Shown here: positions 1 to 11,883 of the stretch, in pieces
Layout: the number at the start of each line of letters is the position of its first letter
How positions within the stretch are numbered: the first letter of the stretch is position 1
Source of the DNA: Serendipita indica DSM 11827
Lineage: Eukaryota > Basidiomycota > Agaricomycetes > Sebacinales > Serendipitaceae
DNA: 64,000 bases
Direction of reading: 5' to 3'
Assembly: GCA_910890315.1 (NCBI GenBank)
Contig: CAJVGD010000050.1
Span: forward strand, 1 to 64,000
Position numbers and translations under genes: made by a program
The notes under the pieces: model-generated
Database searches by the model: none
The model's input: only the letters and a program-made list of their open reading frames with translations
What the model was told of the DNA's origin: nothing

Positions 1-20
1 AAAAGTCTTCAAACACCCCT

Positions 21-1308
21 ATGCCACCGAAACGACCCGCTCCATCCGATACGGATGGTCTCCCCAAGTCTGCTCCAAAGCGCGCACGCTTTGCCGAACC
101 TGAGAACGATGATCGAGGAAAATTATCATCTTCGCGAACGGTTCAAGGGAATGATGCATCCAACGAGGGCGAAGCCTTTAATTCGGCCCAATTTGCAGAT
201 GAAGTAGACGCATCCCTCGACATGGCGGGTAAAACTGCTCGTCAAAAGGGAAAAGGAGCTGTTAAAGTTGAAGGATACGAGTCGGATAGTACCGACGATG
301 GCGAGGGTGTCGTGCTCAGTCGACGAAAGGGTCAGGAGGACGTGGATGACGATGACATGTTCAATATGGGGATGAAGATGAAAAGGAGAAGAAGCAGGAG
401 ACCAAAAGGAAACGAAATACTCGAACTCGGCGAGATTGAAGGACAAGAGTTTGGAGCAGAGGATGAGGAGGATGAGGAGAGGATGGATGGGGACGAGGAC
501 GATGAAGCGTCCGTTTCAGAGAGCGAACCAGAGGACGAGGACGATGCCGAGCGACGCAAAAGGGCAGGCATGGGCTTCGAGATTAGCAAGTTTAACATGA
601 AGGAGGAGATGGAGGAGGGAAAGTTTGCCGAGGATGGAATGTACGTGCGCAGCTATGATGCTCACGCCGTACACGATCGGTGGCTGGAAGACATCCAGGA
701 GAGGGACATGAAGAAGGCCAGGCGAGCAAAACGACGAGCCGAGAAGAGAGAAAAGAACGAATAAAGGAGGAAAGAAACTACTGGAGGGTGACGGTACTGA
801 TGGCAACACCGGTGGCAAACCGGACTAGAGAAGCAACTCCTCAATTACCTTTACCAGAGGAGACCGTCCTCGGAGGCGCTAGCTCGTCAGAAGGAAGAAG
901 AAGAAGGATGCAAAGCTCAAGAAGAAGCAAACCGGCGACGACGTGCCCATGGGCGGCACCAAGGATCCGAAACCAACCTCTTCTGACATTGATCGACTCA
1001 CTGCGCTCGCATCTGCGCTCATAGTGGACGACCCAGATGTGTATTCGAATACCTACGAGGGTATCCTGCGGTCTGTGCGACGGTCGGGGACAGTACCGCA
1101 AGATTGGGTACCACCCCAACCGCAGTATGAATACTGCTGGGCGCAGACGGACGCATCGAATGGCGCCGCAGATACGGTGTATGGACCGTTTCCTGCCCGA
1201 GATATGCAGCAGTGGTACGAAGCCTCGTTCTTTGGGTTGAGCGGGGAGAAGATAAGGGCGCAAAGTGGAACGAGCGAGTGGCAAGCCTGGGATGATGTAT
1301 TTGCATGA
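21..1308 (+). CDS. LIN1: CD2BP2/Lin1-like GYF-domain spliceosomal protein
   Basis: Orthologue of CD2BP2/U5-52K (yeast Lin1), a U5 snRNP assembly factor whose C-terminal GYF domain binds proline-rich partners. The N-terminus (ATG at 21) has a basic nuclear signal-like start, long acidic D/E tracts, then the family core GFEISKFNMKEEMEEGKF and a DGMYVRSYD.H..HD.WL motif. The last part (about 943-1308) holds the GYF signature W...YGPFPARDMQQWY.A.FF and ends at the TGA at 1306. The middle (about 750-930), which should carry the conserved GETV.EAL stretch, is split over three reading frames. Pieces readable as KKLLEGDG, EKQLLNYLYQ and ETVL appear in successive frames without good splice sites, so single-base indels are more likely than introns. 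The protein would be about 425 residues, near the family length. Identity is sure from both ends; the exact middle is not. Confidence 0.85.
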
Positions 1309-1905
1309 CTTGTGGTGGACTTGTCGCTGTCCCTAAAGGCGGCAAGCGTGGCCAAACAAAGAGTTTTCCTTAGTGCGGCGTCACGGTTCTACATTTCCCC
1401 AGTTGCTCATACTCGCCGTCAATTTCGACTTTTATTTGCGAGTGTTTCGAGTGTCAGACCGTGTCCATAACGAATTGGCCATCTTAGTTGCCCGTTGCTC
1501 TCTGCAGCCTCTTTTTCTGCGCGAGTAGGGTCGGTAGACCATACAGATCATCCCAATATACACTTTATGACCATTTATGCTATTTTATACTATTTTGAGG
1601 GCGGTTTGAGCTGTGCACTGGCTTATTGCGGATGGATGGCGGCGTCATCAAGCTTGAACCGCGACTACGACGAGCGTAGCCTACGCAGTGTATAAACTCA
1701 GGCCAGCTATTGCTTTCTAATTGCAATCTCATACGATACCAGCCCAGGAAACGTATCGACAATGAACGGAGCAGGTCTGTAAACCCACTGACGAGCGCAT
1801 GTTGGCACTCCCCGGCTGACGCTGCATGCCTTTTCACGCCCAATAACGTTCAAATTGCGCTCAAACTGGTTATTTCACTCGCTGCTCATTGTTTCTTCGT
1901 CTTGA
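1309..1905. other. Intergenic, no gene seen
   Basis: About 600 bases between the GYF gene and the cornichon gene. Short open frames occur on both strands, but none has a recognisable motif, start context or splice pattern. It must hold the 3' end of the upstream gene and the promoter of ERV14. Confidence 0.5.
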
Positions 1906-2649
1906 ATGGCCACGTTGGACCCACAGGATGGTTGTTCCTATTCTCGGTGCTTATGGCCGCAGTTTTGCTATTCACAATGGTCTTCTTCGTATGTGTTCTC
2001 CTTGTTATTTCCTATTAAGTCTGTACTGACGCCGTTCTGAACTGCTAGATCATCATGTTCTCAGACCTCGAATGCGACTATATCAATCCCATTGATCTCT
2101 GTTCACAGCTAAATCGCGTATGTATTCACCTGTATTCACTCCGTCGTACAGCCACGCTGATTGTCGCCGTCTCCAGTTTGTCCTGCCAGAATACATCGCC
2201 CATGGTTTCCTTTGCGTGCTTTTCCTCCTGTCCGGCCAATTCATGGCACTCGCATTAAACCTCCCACTGATTGCTTATAATGTTCGAAAGTATGTGGCTT
2301 GACTCTGTATTCTCGGGTGCTATCCTGCTGACGCCGATGCCGCCTTCTTTAGAGTAATGTCGGGACAACACATTTATGACGCAACAGAAATCTTCCGAAC
2401 ACTACCGCAGCACAAAAGGAGAGCTTTATCGCTTGGATTCTACCTCCTTCCTTCTTCTACTACCTGTACCGGTACGTGTTTCTCTCCACGTGCGAGCGCT
2501 GTGCTCACATCTTAAACAGAATGATTGTGGTCTCGTCTCTGAGAGCGAGAAGATGCTCTCTGTGCTGGGTTTTCTATGTAGTGCTCGGGTTCAGTAATCC
2601 GCCTGATTCACGAGGAGAGATGCAAGCACTGAATGGGTCTCCCATGTAA
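1906..2649 (+). CDS. ERV14: Cornichon/Erv14 ER-export cargo receptor
   Basis: Three-TM cornichon family protein that loads membrane cargo into COPII vesicles at the ER. Pieces seen in order are GWLFLFSVLMAAVLLF..VFF (TM1), then intron 1 (about 1990-2048, gtatgt...ctag), then IIMFSDLECDYINPIDLC (the family hallmark). After intron 2 comes FVLPEYIAHGFLCVLFLLSG (TM2) with LNLPLIAYNVRK. After intron 3 comes YDATEIFRTLPQHKRRA. Then TM3, FYYLYR|MIV, is split by intron 4. The ATG at 1906 is one frame off from TM1. In the TM3 exon the reading frame slips where the family has AFIALGFYLLSFFYYLYR; each slip sits at a short T or C run that is one base shorter than needed. These look like sequence errors, as Erv14 is normally essential for cargo export. 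The 3' end (stop 2647-2649) adds about 40 residues beyond MIV, and a shorter end is possible. Confidence 0.85.
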
Positions 2650-2900
2650 TGTTGTCTTAGACGTACTCTATTATGCACATCGGCTCTTGCAATCTTCTAA
2701 GGCGAGGGGTGGCTAAGCACTTGGAACCGACCTCGACAGGCTGTCGACCAGCCGACCCTCTAAATCTCTAATCTGGACAAACCAGCGCGATATAAATCGT
2801 CAAAACGGATCAAAGGAGACTGGATCTGTTGGTCTCTCCAGCCCAATTCATAGTCCTACAAAGTTTTGGCTGTTGACGCGCTAACTCGCACCTGTTGACA

Positions 2901-5900
2901 ATGTCCTACTCTCGAGAACGAATCACGACGCGCTCTGACGCGCCCATTATCAATCCTTACGAGCAATTTACACAGCCAGAATTTGACGACTTTATCGGCG
3001 GACTGACGAGCAAGATTCGAGACGCACTCGACCCGCGCGCACGGCTCCGCAATAGGGACCGAACAGCAGGATCTGAGGGCGACTTTTCGCATTCGGCCTG
3101 TTTTACGAGTATTCGTTTGGCCAGCGACGGAGTACGAGTGTTGGCGAGGGTAGTTTGCGCGGCGCGAGTGTGCAGAGCGTTCCTCGGTCGAGTGAAGAGG
3201 TACAAGAGGAAGAGGAAGAAGGGGAAGAGGAGGAAGATGAGTTGGACGAGGAGCGAGAGCCGACGCCGGTCAAAACGCCTGCGCCAATGGTTGTTGTCAG
3301 TGGCGCTGGGGATGAAGACAGTCCGTTTGTCATTTCTGATGATGAGGAAGAGGACAATGTTCCAGCGCCAATACCTCAAGTGGCCAGTCCAAAGCCGGCC
3401 TCGACTCTGGAGCAAGTAGAGGAATACGAGGACCAGGAAGACGAGATTGGAGGGGATGAAGAAGAAGAGGAAACGGACTCTGTACTTCTTGACGGATGGA
3501 ACGGTGCTCCTGAGGATAATGTGCAGGACGTTGACGACGATGGTCAGCCGTGTGTGCTGAACTTTGATGACGTCTTGCAGAAGAGTTGCAAGCAGGTGAA
3601 GGGTACGATGTCGAAGAGAATGCAGATGTCTTGTTTGAGCGGCTCTTCACCCTGGACGCAGGACGCTACCGACCAGCAAGATGGTGAAGATACGAGAGAA
3701 GGCTCTCATCAACTCGACGAATTCTTCACGGCAGATGCAGACCATGCCAACTTTTTCATGACCGACATGCCGCTTATGGGTACGACAGGGCACTCGAGAT
3801 AGCTTGTGACTAAGTATTCTATAGCCGAATACGTCGAGCACGAGGTCACACATCAACCTACGCCAGGCATTGTATGCCATTTCAAGCGGGCGCTGCTGAG
3901 ATTTATAGCTCCCAAGTCAATTCCATATCCCCATTCTTCGCCCCGTCGACCAACTTCGCCCAGGAAGGAGGTCAAATGAACACGAGGAATCACAGCGAGT
4001 TACCTGGAATCTTTCGCCGAGTACGCGCCAGTAGATCCCACGACCTATGCGATAGCTGGCTCCTACGACCCTGTTAGCGCGGGTGACGACGAAGATGTAG
4101 AGACACCCGCCTGCAAGAGCCGGATGAAGAGCAAGCTATTGGCACGCAATCGGTGAGAATTCAGTTCCTGTGTCCTTTGGTTCCTAACGGCGTGTCTAGA
4201 CTGGAATAGACGATCTGATATCTTCGACTACACCACCGCTCTCCTTCTGGTTTCACGACACAGTCGCTGACCCATCACTGGTCTCAGACAACTCGTCAAT
4301 CGCCACCAGTATTGCAGCGGTCGCCGAGCAGGCACAGGACGCTGCCGTTATCCATCCGGTTGATTCGCCTCCGAACGAGTTGGGTGACGCAGACCGTACG
4401 TTGCCGGCTGAAGTCGTGCAAGACCTCAATCGCGACGTCGTCGACTTTCCAGACCCTCATCGTGTCCCAGAACCGACACTTTTTGGAACTCCGGAGGGCG
4501 TTTCGGGCATCTCCGGACATGCTGTTGACCCAAGTCTCTGGGCGGAAGCGCCAACGTCCAACGTTAGCGAACAGGATGCTAGTAGCACAAAGGAGGAAGA
4601 GACCATCTCGCCTAAATCTCAATCACCGGATTTACCACCCGCGTATATGCTTATTCCTCCACAAATAGACACACGAGAGTCTAGCAATTCCCAATTAGGC
4701 GGACATCGTGACGCTTCCGAGCACCAAACCGCCTCCATTCCTCTGGAAACGCCACAAGAGGAGTTGGATTTGCTGGGTCAAGTCTTTTGCGGCAAGATAG
4801 CGACTTGCCTTCGACTATCGATGGGGACGAGGAGCTGGAAGCAGCTCAGACTGTTCGAGGTTCAACGCCTGCCAGGACAATTGAGCTCGCGCCTACAATG
4901 TCAGAGTTGACGTTCACTCAAGATGCCGATGACTTGACTCCGCGATCTTCTGTTGCATACCCGAGCACGTTGATTGGGACGAGTCAACTCTACCCACTTC
5001 CCGAGGATGAAGAAGCACCCATTCCACACAGGCGACCATAGATGCGGATCCTGTGGAACCAGGACCTCGGTGGGTGATGACTCTGTTCGAGAAGAAATAC
5101 TTACGTCTCAGCAGAATCGGCGAATCCACCTTGCGCTCAGATGACGAGAGTAGTGCCTTGACATCGGATGAAGAGCAACCAGCCAATGCTCGTACTCGGC
5201 GCAAGATTGCCAAGGGAAAGCGGCATGCTCCCATGGGCAGTCGTGAACTCAAAGCACTAGAACTGGACCCTCTAACGCTGGATATGCCCCGAGCGCGACG
5301 TACTCGATCCACACAGCCGTCACCAGTTGTTTCTTCTGCTCTTCCTACGTCCAAGGGTAAACGTGTCGAAACGGAGTGCATCCAGTCCTATCACACCCAC
5401 TGTGGCACCAAAGAGGACAAAGCACAACCTGAGGAGTCAACCTACACTGTCGTCTACTTCAAGGCATCATCTCCAGCCTTGTCCCATGTTGCTTCAAAGG
5501 CAGGCGAGATCGAGGGCTCCGTTGATCACGACGGTGATGACGAGAGCCGATGAGCGTGCACATACACCCTCGACGACGAGTCGCAAACGGGTCAAGGTCA
5601 AGCGAAAGCGCATAGCTCGAGGGTCGCTCACGGGGATGACGAAGATTATCTGCCCGAGGAGGCTGAGCGGAGCATCAAGAAGCGAAAGGTGGCTGCACAA
5701 GAGCAAGACTTGGATCACAGCCTGGAAGTGGTAGACCTTGGATCGGTCCTAGAGCACGCGGAAGCGGACACGGCACAAAAAAGCCTTCCAAATCGAAAAA
5801 GAGAACGGCGGAACTTCGAGGAGAATCTCAGCGTGACTTCCACTACGCGTTCTGAAAGTGAAGGTTCGGATTTTGAGCCTGATGCTCAAAGGGACGAGGA

Positions 5901-6592
5901 GGAGAATTCTAGCGCTGAAGAGACTGTCGAGGACCATGCACAACTGCCAGACCGCAGCGGAGAAGCCGATAGTCAAGCGACTGATCAAAATCCCGCTGAT
6001 AGTCACCCAAAACGCAAGCATCTGCCGCGTGGTCACAGAATACCCAACGACTTGCGCGTCTACAAGCCCGATGGCGGCGAGTCGCCTGACGAATACTTGC
6101 CAGAGACGGAGATTGCATACCTCATGGACGTGCGAGGGATTGCAGAAGGTGCTGAGGAGCGCTTGGCCGAACTGAGGAAGCAGAAACGGAAAGCACAAGG
6201 CTAAGCCTCTATACGACGAGAAGGCTAGTCAAGATGCAGAAGGGACTCACTCAATCACCAAGCCTCGCAAGCCGCGATCAAAACAGTCAAAGAAGGCCAA
6301 ACCCGCCGCACCTGCTGAAGAGGTCAAGCCAAAGGCGATAGATGAGGCTCCAGTGGCTTCACCATCTCTTGCATCAGACTCTGCAGCGCCGTCGACAAAG
6401 ACTGAGCCTCGCCAAGGGAGCGTTGCCACCTCTTCGTCGATGGAGGTCGATGCGCCACCCGCTTCAAAAATGCAAGTCAAGACTACTGGCCTATGGAGTA
6501 GCCTCAGGAACTTCTGGGGCGCTGCCAGCGCTCCGACCACTCAGGCGGATGCGAAAGGTTCAGGGGAGGACGATAGTATGGATGTCGACTAG
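2901..6592 (+). CDS. Long acidic, low-complexity protein of unknown function
   Basis: Not recognised. It starts at ATG 2901 (MSYSRERITTRSDAPIINPY, then EQFTQPEFDDFI). After a frame change near 3.1 kb it runs through a strongly acidic E/D stretch (about 3155-3600). Further coding-like blocks follow in alternating frames: 4380-4900, 5053-5550, 5689-6204 and 6240-6592. The later parts are rich in S/P/K/R with nuclear-localisation-like basic clusters and a YLPETEIAYLMDVRG segment. The C-terminus reads LWSSLRNFWG and ends SMDVD* at 6592. Some frame changes may be introns (for example near 4150-4200). Others, such as RKQKRKAQG* versus GKHKAKPLYDEK near 6195, look like a one-base insertion. Composition suggests a large nuclear scaffold or chromatin-linked protein of over 1,000 residues; this is inference. 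One gene is more likely than several because no clear start or stop context separates the blocks. Confidence 0.55.
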
Positions 6593-6656
6593 CTTCATCG
6601 TTTAACATTGTACGCTCAATATTTTTATAGAACAATTTTATTGATGATTCTATGTG

Positions 6657-7616
6657 TCATACAATCGTAGGTTGTAGATTAAATATCGCACCCTTTGGTT
6701 CCAATAACCAGTCCGGTGTATGGGCTTCGTGGTGTTTAGCTGCGTTCTCCAAGCGGTATAGTCCTCTCTTGTGATAAGCCCGCCAGTCCATACCCCAACT
6801 AGAACATGCGCCTATATCATTCCAACGCTCGATGAAACGAGACCAGCATGTTAGCTCTTTGATGTCAAGTGTCATTTTCAAGAGCCATTTAGCCTTATTA
6901 TTCGGACATAACTCACATTTCCGAATTTGCCCAGCCGTAGATCCCACTGACTCAATATCAGTACATTGACGAATAAAGGAGGTATAGAGCTCCAGCCGTT
7001 GGCAGTTGCTTCGCAATATACACCGGTATAGCTTGGGAGGTAAGTCTACATCCTCATCAAGAAGGAGTGATGGTCGTTTCACCAGCTCTCTAATTGCCAA
7101 CCGTCCGATTTGAGGAAGATTATGCTGCCTTGCACAAGCAAGAACGAAGACTGGACATTTGTCGAGTATTGCGGGAGTTTCTTCACGATTTTCCTCGTTC
7201 ACCTGGGCTCTAATAGCTTCTTTCTCAAACCAACGAAAGATACAAGGGATTCGATATTTGTGCGCCGCTTCTAGCAAGTATACGAATGGGGATTCATTTG
7301 GATCAATAAGACCCATCAGAAAACGGCACAAATCAACTGGCTTTGCGAGCACAAGTGGAGGAGAAGGCGCGTTGGGATTGACAACATCCAACAGCATTTG
7401 AACGAGTTGACTAGACTCAGTGAGGACGAGTGGCTTCTCAGGAGTTCCCTCTGCTGTCGAAGAGTTCGGAAGATCGAACATGTCCTTGAAGAAGCCAGAG
7501 GTAAAGGCGAGAATGGCGCGTGGAAAGTGAAAGTCCTTTCCATCGCTGGATTGGAGGACAAAGTCGCCGTATCCGGGGCCATATCTTTGAGTTTCCTCTG
7601 TGAAGCTAATATCCAT
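6657..7616 (-). CDS. BTB/POZ domain protein (copy 1)
   Basis: An uninterrupted 319-residue protein if begun at MDISF (7616). An in-frame upstream ATG at 7724 would add 36 low-complexity residues, and I prefer the internal start because the BTB fold begins right after it. Residues about 10-110 show the BTB pattern: GDFVLQSSDGKDFHFPRAIL, then FTSGFFKDMFDLP, then a Pro-rich linker, LVLTES..LVQMLLDVVNP and EAAHKYRIPCI. The rest is a helical region with CELCP near residue 245, a short Cys pair seen in a comparable place in the neighbouring copies (CPYC, CQIC). Basidiomycete BTB proteins of this build occur in large lineage-specific sets; some act as Cullin-3 adaptors, but no function is shown here. 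It is the first of three related genes between 6.6 and 12.8 kb and the only one on the minus strand. Confidence 0.85.
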   Translation of the reverse strand: MDISFTEETQRYGPGYGDFVLQSSDGKDFHFPRAILAFTSGFFKDMFDLPNSSTAEGTPEKPLVLTESSQLVQMLLDVVNPNAPSPPLVLAKPVDLCRFLMGLIDPNESPFVYLLEAAHKYRIPCIFRWFEKEAIRAQVNEENREETPAILDKCPVFVLACARQHNLPQIGRLAIRELVKRPSLLLDEDVDLPPKLYRCILRSNCQRLELYTSFIRQCTDIESVGSTAGQIRKCELCPNNKAKWLLKMTLDIKELTCWSRFIERWNDIGACSSWGMDWRAYHKRGLYRLENAAKHHEAHTPDWLLEPKGAIFNLQPTIV

Positions 7617-8126
7617 GATGGAAGGCTCGGTCACTTGAGCAAGCGATAGTATTGTTGTATGTAGTGATAGGGACCAAGTGCTTGTCCGCCCGCCAGGCTC
7701 TGGCTTTACGCCCTCGGATCTCATTCCTTGTTGAGGCTAAAGCGAAACAGTATCTTCACAACGGTAATGAGCACTTCCATTGCAAAAAAGGACGATACAG
7801 CAAAAGGTGACGGCTCTCAAAGGAAAGTATCGGGGTGCGAAATGGAAAGGAGGAGCAGCGTCTAGCGAGCAACTTCCAGCGAGCCCAATACTGATCTAGG
7901 AAAACGATGAAAAGAAGAATGAAGAAGGCAAGAAGCGAAGGAAGGAAAGAAGGGCGGAAGTCGGGGTACTAGGAACGGTCGCCAGTGTTGTACATTGGGG
8001 TTTATAACGATGCTAGCCGAGAATACAATGCAATGAAACGAACAGTGAGGTGAACGTTTACTCGGCAGTAAACTGTGAAGTAGTCGTCAGCATGAGAGGT
8101 GGACGAAAGGGGGAGACGTACGTAAA
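7617..8126. other. Intergenic between minus-strand genes
   Basis: About 500 bases upstream of BTB copy 1 and downstream of the secreted-protein gene. It contains an A/G-rich stretch around 7890-7970 and no coding signal that I trust. Confidence 0.4.
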
Positions 8127-9526
8127 TCATGTCGTCCACGAAACCGTGTTGAGCAACAGCGACGATGGCCGAGCATGGTTAGCATCCGTGTTGATGCTCG
8201 CAAGGCGGTAGTTGCCTGGGGAATACCACCGGTGACCGTAGTCGACACGATGCCATTGACCGCAGCGGTGTTGATACCCTTGAAGAACTGGAACGTTCCG
8301 GCGTCGAGGATGGTCGGGTCGTCAAACGCACCCATCTTTTGAACGACAAAGCTACACAAATGCATGAGTTATCTGTGAGCTAGACACTATAAAGGAGCAC
8401 GTACTGGGTATGTCCGATGATATCACCTTGAGCATTCAGCTGTTGCGGAGCCATATAGTACGTCTTTTGCGCATTCGTGAACACGCCCGCTTGGAGGTTG
8501 TTCAACTTCATCTGGATCGTGAAGTCCCTGTTGGCTGGAATAGTCGAAAAGTTGATCGGGTTCACAAACTTGCACGAAGGCATGTTTGCTTTGGGCGCAA
8601 CATCGCCGATTGGAATTGGGTTGCATGAGCCCGTGGTGATCTGCTGGCCGTTGGTGATCGTCTTTCCAGCGCAAAAGTTGAGAAAGTTGTTCGTAGACGT
8701 AAGAGATGCGACTTGACCGGCCGCTGGCGTCTCTTGTCCAGTCTTTGCGAGGTTGGATGCGACGAGGGAGGGATCAAGTGCTGCAATCGTTAGTACGAGC
8801 GACCGAGGGCGCAGAGTGCTTACTGATGGCATTGTTGTTGTTTCCTCCATTGTTTCCACCATTGTTTCCACCATTGTTTCCTCCGTTGTTGTTGTTTCCT
8901 CCGTTGTTGTTGTTTCCTCCGTTGTTGTTGTTTCCTCCGTTGTTGTTGTTCCCTCCGTTGTTGTTATTGTTGTTCCCGTTGTTATTGCCTCCGTTATTGG
9001 CCGTGGTGGTTGCAGCTGCAGCCGCAGAGGTTGTTCGTGTAGCACCGTTATTGTTATTGTTGTTCTGACCATTGTTGTTCTGCTGGTTTCCTCCGTTTCC
9101 ACCGTTTCGGTTGTTTCCATTGGCAATGTCGGCTTGGCGGTTTCGTTCAGCAGCCGCTGATTGCTGAGCGGCAGCAGACGATGCGATTGCAGCTCGCTGG
9201 CGGTCAATGGCGGCCTGCTGCTCCTGCTGGGCCCTTGGCGGCGGTTTGCTGCGCTGCGCGTTGCGCGGTAGCTGCACGATCCGCTGCATTATTTTGGCGC
9301 CCAAATATGTCGGGATTGCGTCCAAACCTGCGCGCTACCCGCGGCTAATGATGATCAATTCGCGATGGTAACGGCTCGTCAGACGTGTCAAAGATATTGA
9401 AACCAAATTAAAACTAACCAGATAGGCAGTATCATGAATACTACGCTCGATAAAGGGCGAGCTGGACGCGGTGACGAGCATCGGCAGGAGAGTAAGGACG
9501 GTAGCGAGCGAGAGGGAAAGCTTCAT
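8127..9526 (-). CDS. Secreted Asn/Gly-rich protein, Agaricomycete family
   Basis: The start at 9526 gives a clear signal peptide (MKLSLSLATVLTLLPMLVTA, cleavage near residue 20). Intron 1 (about 9335-9418) leads to a Gln/Ala-rich then Asn/Gly-rich low-complexity exon with GGNNNN repeats. Intron 2 (gtaagc...ttgcag, near 8781-8829) leads to a conserved domain: LDPSLVASNLAKTGQETPAA, LTSTNNFLNFCAG, TGSCNPIPIGDV, MPSCKFVNP, DFTIQMKLNNL and YMAPQQLNAQGDIIGHTQ. After intron 3 (about 8352-8402) come FVVQKMGAFDD and FQFFKGINTAAVNGIVS. This domain is familiar from many uncharacterised secreted proteins of Agaricomycetes; its function is unknown. Near 8215 the frame slips by one. The family's C-terminal YRLASINTDANHA then reads on to a TGA at 8127-8129, so an indel there is likely. 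The protein is probably extracellular or wall-associated. Confidence 0.8.
8831..8990. repeat. Coding minisatellite (Asn/Gly repeat)
   Basis: Tandem units of about 12 bp (tttccaccattg type) followed by about 18 bp (tttcctccgttgttgttg type). They encode GGN and GGNNNN blocks of the secreted protein on the minus strand. Units are nearly identical, so copy number is likely to vary between strains. Confidence 0.85.
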
Positions 9527-10615
9527 GGTTGATGGGATATTCTTCTTGAAAGTAGAGCGTAGAGAGTGTGCTGGAAGGAGTGAATGACCTGGCCTCCGTC
9601 GACGCCGAGGTCGTTGTTAGCCACTGCTCGACGATGCCAAAGTTTGGGTGAGCTCACCGAATGTGCAAGCAGCACGGCTGCGAATAAAAGAAAGGTAAAA
9701 GTCGAAGAAAAAGAAAGGCGAGAGGTTTGCTGTGTAAAAAGGAGTTGAGGACGGGTCCAAGAGAGCGGGCGGACCTTTAGTAGCTGATGGAGCCTTGCTG
9801 TTGCCTGCCGAATTCTAAATTGACGACGGGCGACGGTTGCACTCGCCGTCGTCACCGACATCTCCCTGGAGATAGGATCGGAGTTAAGAGGGGCCCCTAG
9901 CGACGCTGGGAATCCCTCCGTTTTCCCCATGGCTTGACAGACGTCTCCGCCCTTGTATTTTTAGAGTATGTAACATTGTAAAAGGCGCGATCAACATCGT
10001 CCTTCATTTTCTCGGACCGTTCTATGTTTACGCTCCTCGATTTTGCGTTTGTCGCTTGTTCCAGTAAGCACCACATGCCAACCATCAGAATTCCAGTTTT
10101 GGAATCAACAACACGGCCCGTGAGTCGTCAGCTTTGTGAGCATTCCATTAGCGCACCGACACCTTCGCGCAACGTCTGGTATCCCTTATACTTATCTCTG
10201 GAACCAAGGCCTTGCAGTCAGTCTCTACATTTTGTAGTTATGAGGGTATATAGGCGTCTTCCCACACTTTGGCACAAGGTAAGCCACTTGCACTTCGACC
10301 TCGCCGCACGTGGTCAATACTTAAAGTAGCCCCAATGGAGTATTCAGGGCCCTGCGTATACTCAACCTAGAGTTATGGCTGTAAGAGTAGGCGTGGTAGG
10401 CCCTGCAGCCTCTCAGGAGCTGCAGCAGGCGAGCATGGCGAGAGCGTCTGGCGCAGTCTGTACCGTTCAGCCTGACCATTGTGCCACATCTGTGCCACTG
10501 GATCTGATCCAAGGATACAAAAGAGATCCAAGTGAGGTCAGTGAGATCCCACAACCTCTGTCGGTTATCTTCCATTCCAGACTTTTGACGCGGAACTCAC
10601 ACAGGCACAAAAAAT
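9527..10615. other. Long intergenic region, no gene recognised
   Basis: About 1.1 kb between the secreted-protein start and BTB copy 2. The left part must hold the secreted gene's promoter. Several 60-135 codon frames exist on both strands, but none shows a domain, repeat or believable splice set. Confidence 0.4.
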
Positions 10616-11473
10616 ATGTCTTTTAGGACACCAAAATGTCATGGAATGTCTGGATCATCCGACGACGCGATCATTGAATCCTCAGAAGGCGTTCGCCACG
10701 GTGAACCGACAACTCCTCTGCTACGCCTCGCCAGTTTTCAAAGACATGTACGAAATAGCACCCTCATTCAGCTCAGTCAAGCAGGCCGTCAAGCTGTCAG
10801 AGAGCGGCCGTTCTCCGCATGCTCTTGGCCTACCTGGATCCAAAGATGTCTTCACCTCCAACACTCCATAGGAACACTCTGGGAGTGCATTGAAGCGTCG
10901 AAAAAGTACCATATCACCGCACTCATCTCCCGCTTTCGCGCTATCCTCACTTCGCCGACCATTCTGCACGGCGACCGGCCTATCAACCTAATCATCCTTA
11001 ATCCACTCCCGGTCGCTGTACTGGCGCACGCATTTGAGTTTACTGAAGAGCTCCGCATGACACTGCGCGAGCTAGCCCGGTGTCATATAAACGTTCTGAT
11101 GCGAAACAAGCAAGGATGCACGCTTCCTAGCGTGTTATTCCAGTACATTCTCCAACTACGGCGCTCACGAGCCATATGGCTCAAGGCAAAGGCAAAGTCA
11201 CTCCTCTATCTCCCTGCGGCTACACCTCCCCAGGGCAAATTGTTGGCCTTGAGGAGTGGAAGCAATTGCCCGTACTGCATAAGGTTCCGAGCGGAACATC
11301 TTCACGAGGCGTGCATCAAGATTGACGATCAACCTTCGTGGGATACATTTCGAGCGGAGATGATCCAGCGCATCGTCAAGTGCACGTGTGATGCACCGAC
11401 GATTCCGTGGGAGGGAACTAGTGAGACCTTTAATCGGGAATGGCACAAAGGGAGAACGACACAAGGGCATTAG
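10616..11473 (+). pseudogene. BTB/POZ-like gene (copy 2), frame broken
   Basis: The reading begins at ATG 10616 (MSFRTPKCHGM) and shows the BTB start SSDDAIIESSEGVR. The fold then continues in a second frame (VNRQLLCYASPVFKDMYEIA, the counterpart of AFTSGFFKDMF in copy 1), then a third (LLAYLDPKMSSPP). It returns to the first at TLWECIEASKKYHITALISR and stays open to the stop at 11473. The C-terminal half carries CPYC near 11270 and a helical region like the other copies. About three single-base frame slips are needed, more than in its neighbours. It is either a decaying paralogue or a gene spoiled by sequence errors. The 5' part is a plain BTB fold, so the family call is firm although its activity is not. 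Confidence 0.65.
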
Positions 11474-11883
11474 AAGTTGCTCTTCGACTGGCCACTGCCA
11501 AAGGCCGAGGCGACTAGTGATGGAGATGCATGATATTGGAGCCGTGTAATTATACCCCCTATTTCCGGCCTGCGTCTGAATGGCAGGCTCCTGCAACCTG
11601 TTCAGTTTATAGAGCCCCTCTCCGACGGGTTATGGATCTTAAATGCAATAATAGATAAGGACAGCACTGGCGAAGGCTGTAAAGGATCTTCTGCACTCTC
11701 TACAGCGTTCCTGCAGTAATCAGTCATATCGTAAACTCTATGCATTCAGATCATTATAGCCGACATCCAATGACTTTGCGAGGTGCACATGAGTTTGTTC
11801 AGACTCCAGAGGAGTCTGGCAATTGATCAGTGCATTCTCGCATGCATATAACACCCACAAAATACGCTGATAGGGCAGTAAAA
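11474..11883. other. Intergenic between BTB copies 2 and 3
   Basis: About 400 bases, AT-richer than its surroundings, with no coding signal recognised. Confidence 0.4.

Noticed and set aside
332-598. Serine-rich minus-strand frames opposite the acidic genes (also near 3103-3357 and 57641-58075)
   Set aside because: These mirror GAG/GAC-rich acidic coding tracts on the plus strand.
8706-9160. Long Leu/Phe/Pro- or Val/Ser-rich plus-strand frames resembling membrane proteins
   Set aside because: They are the complement of the Asn/Gly minisatellite. The minus strand has the signal peptide, splice sites and conserved domain.
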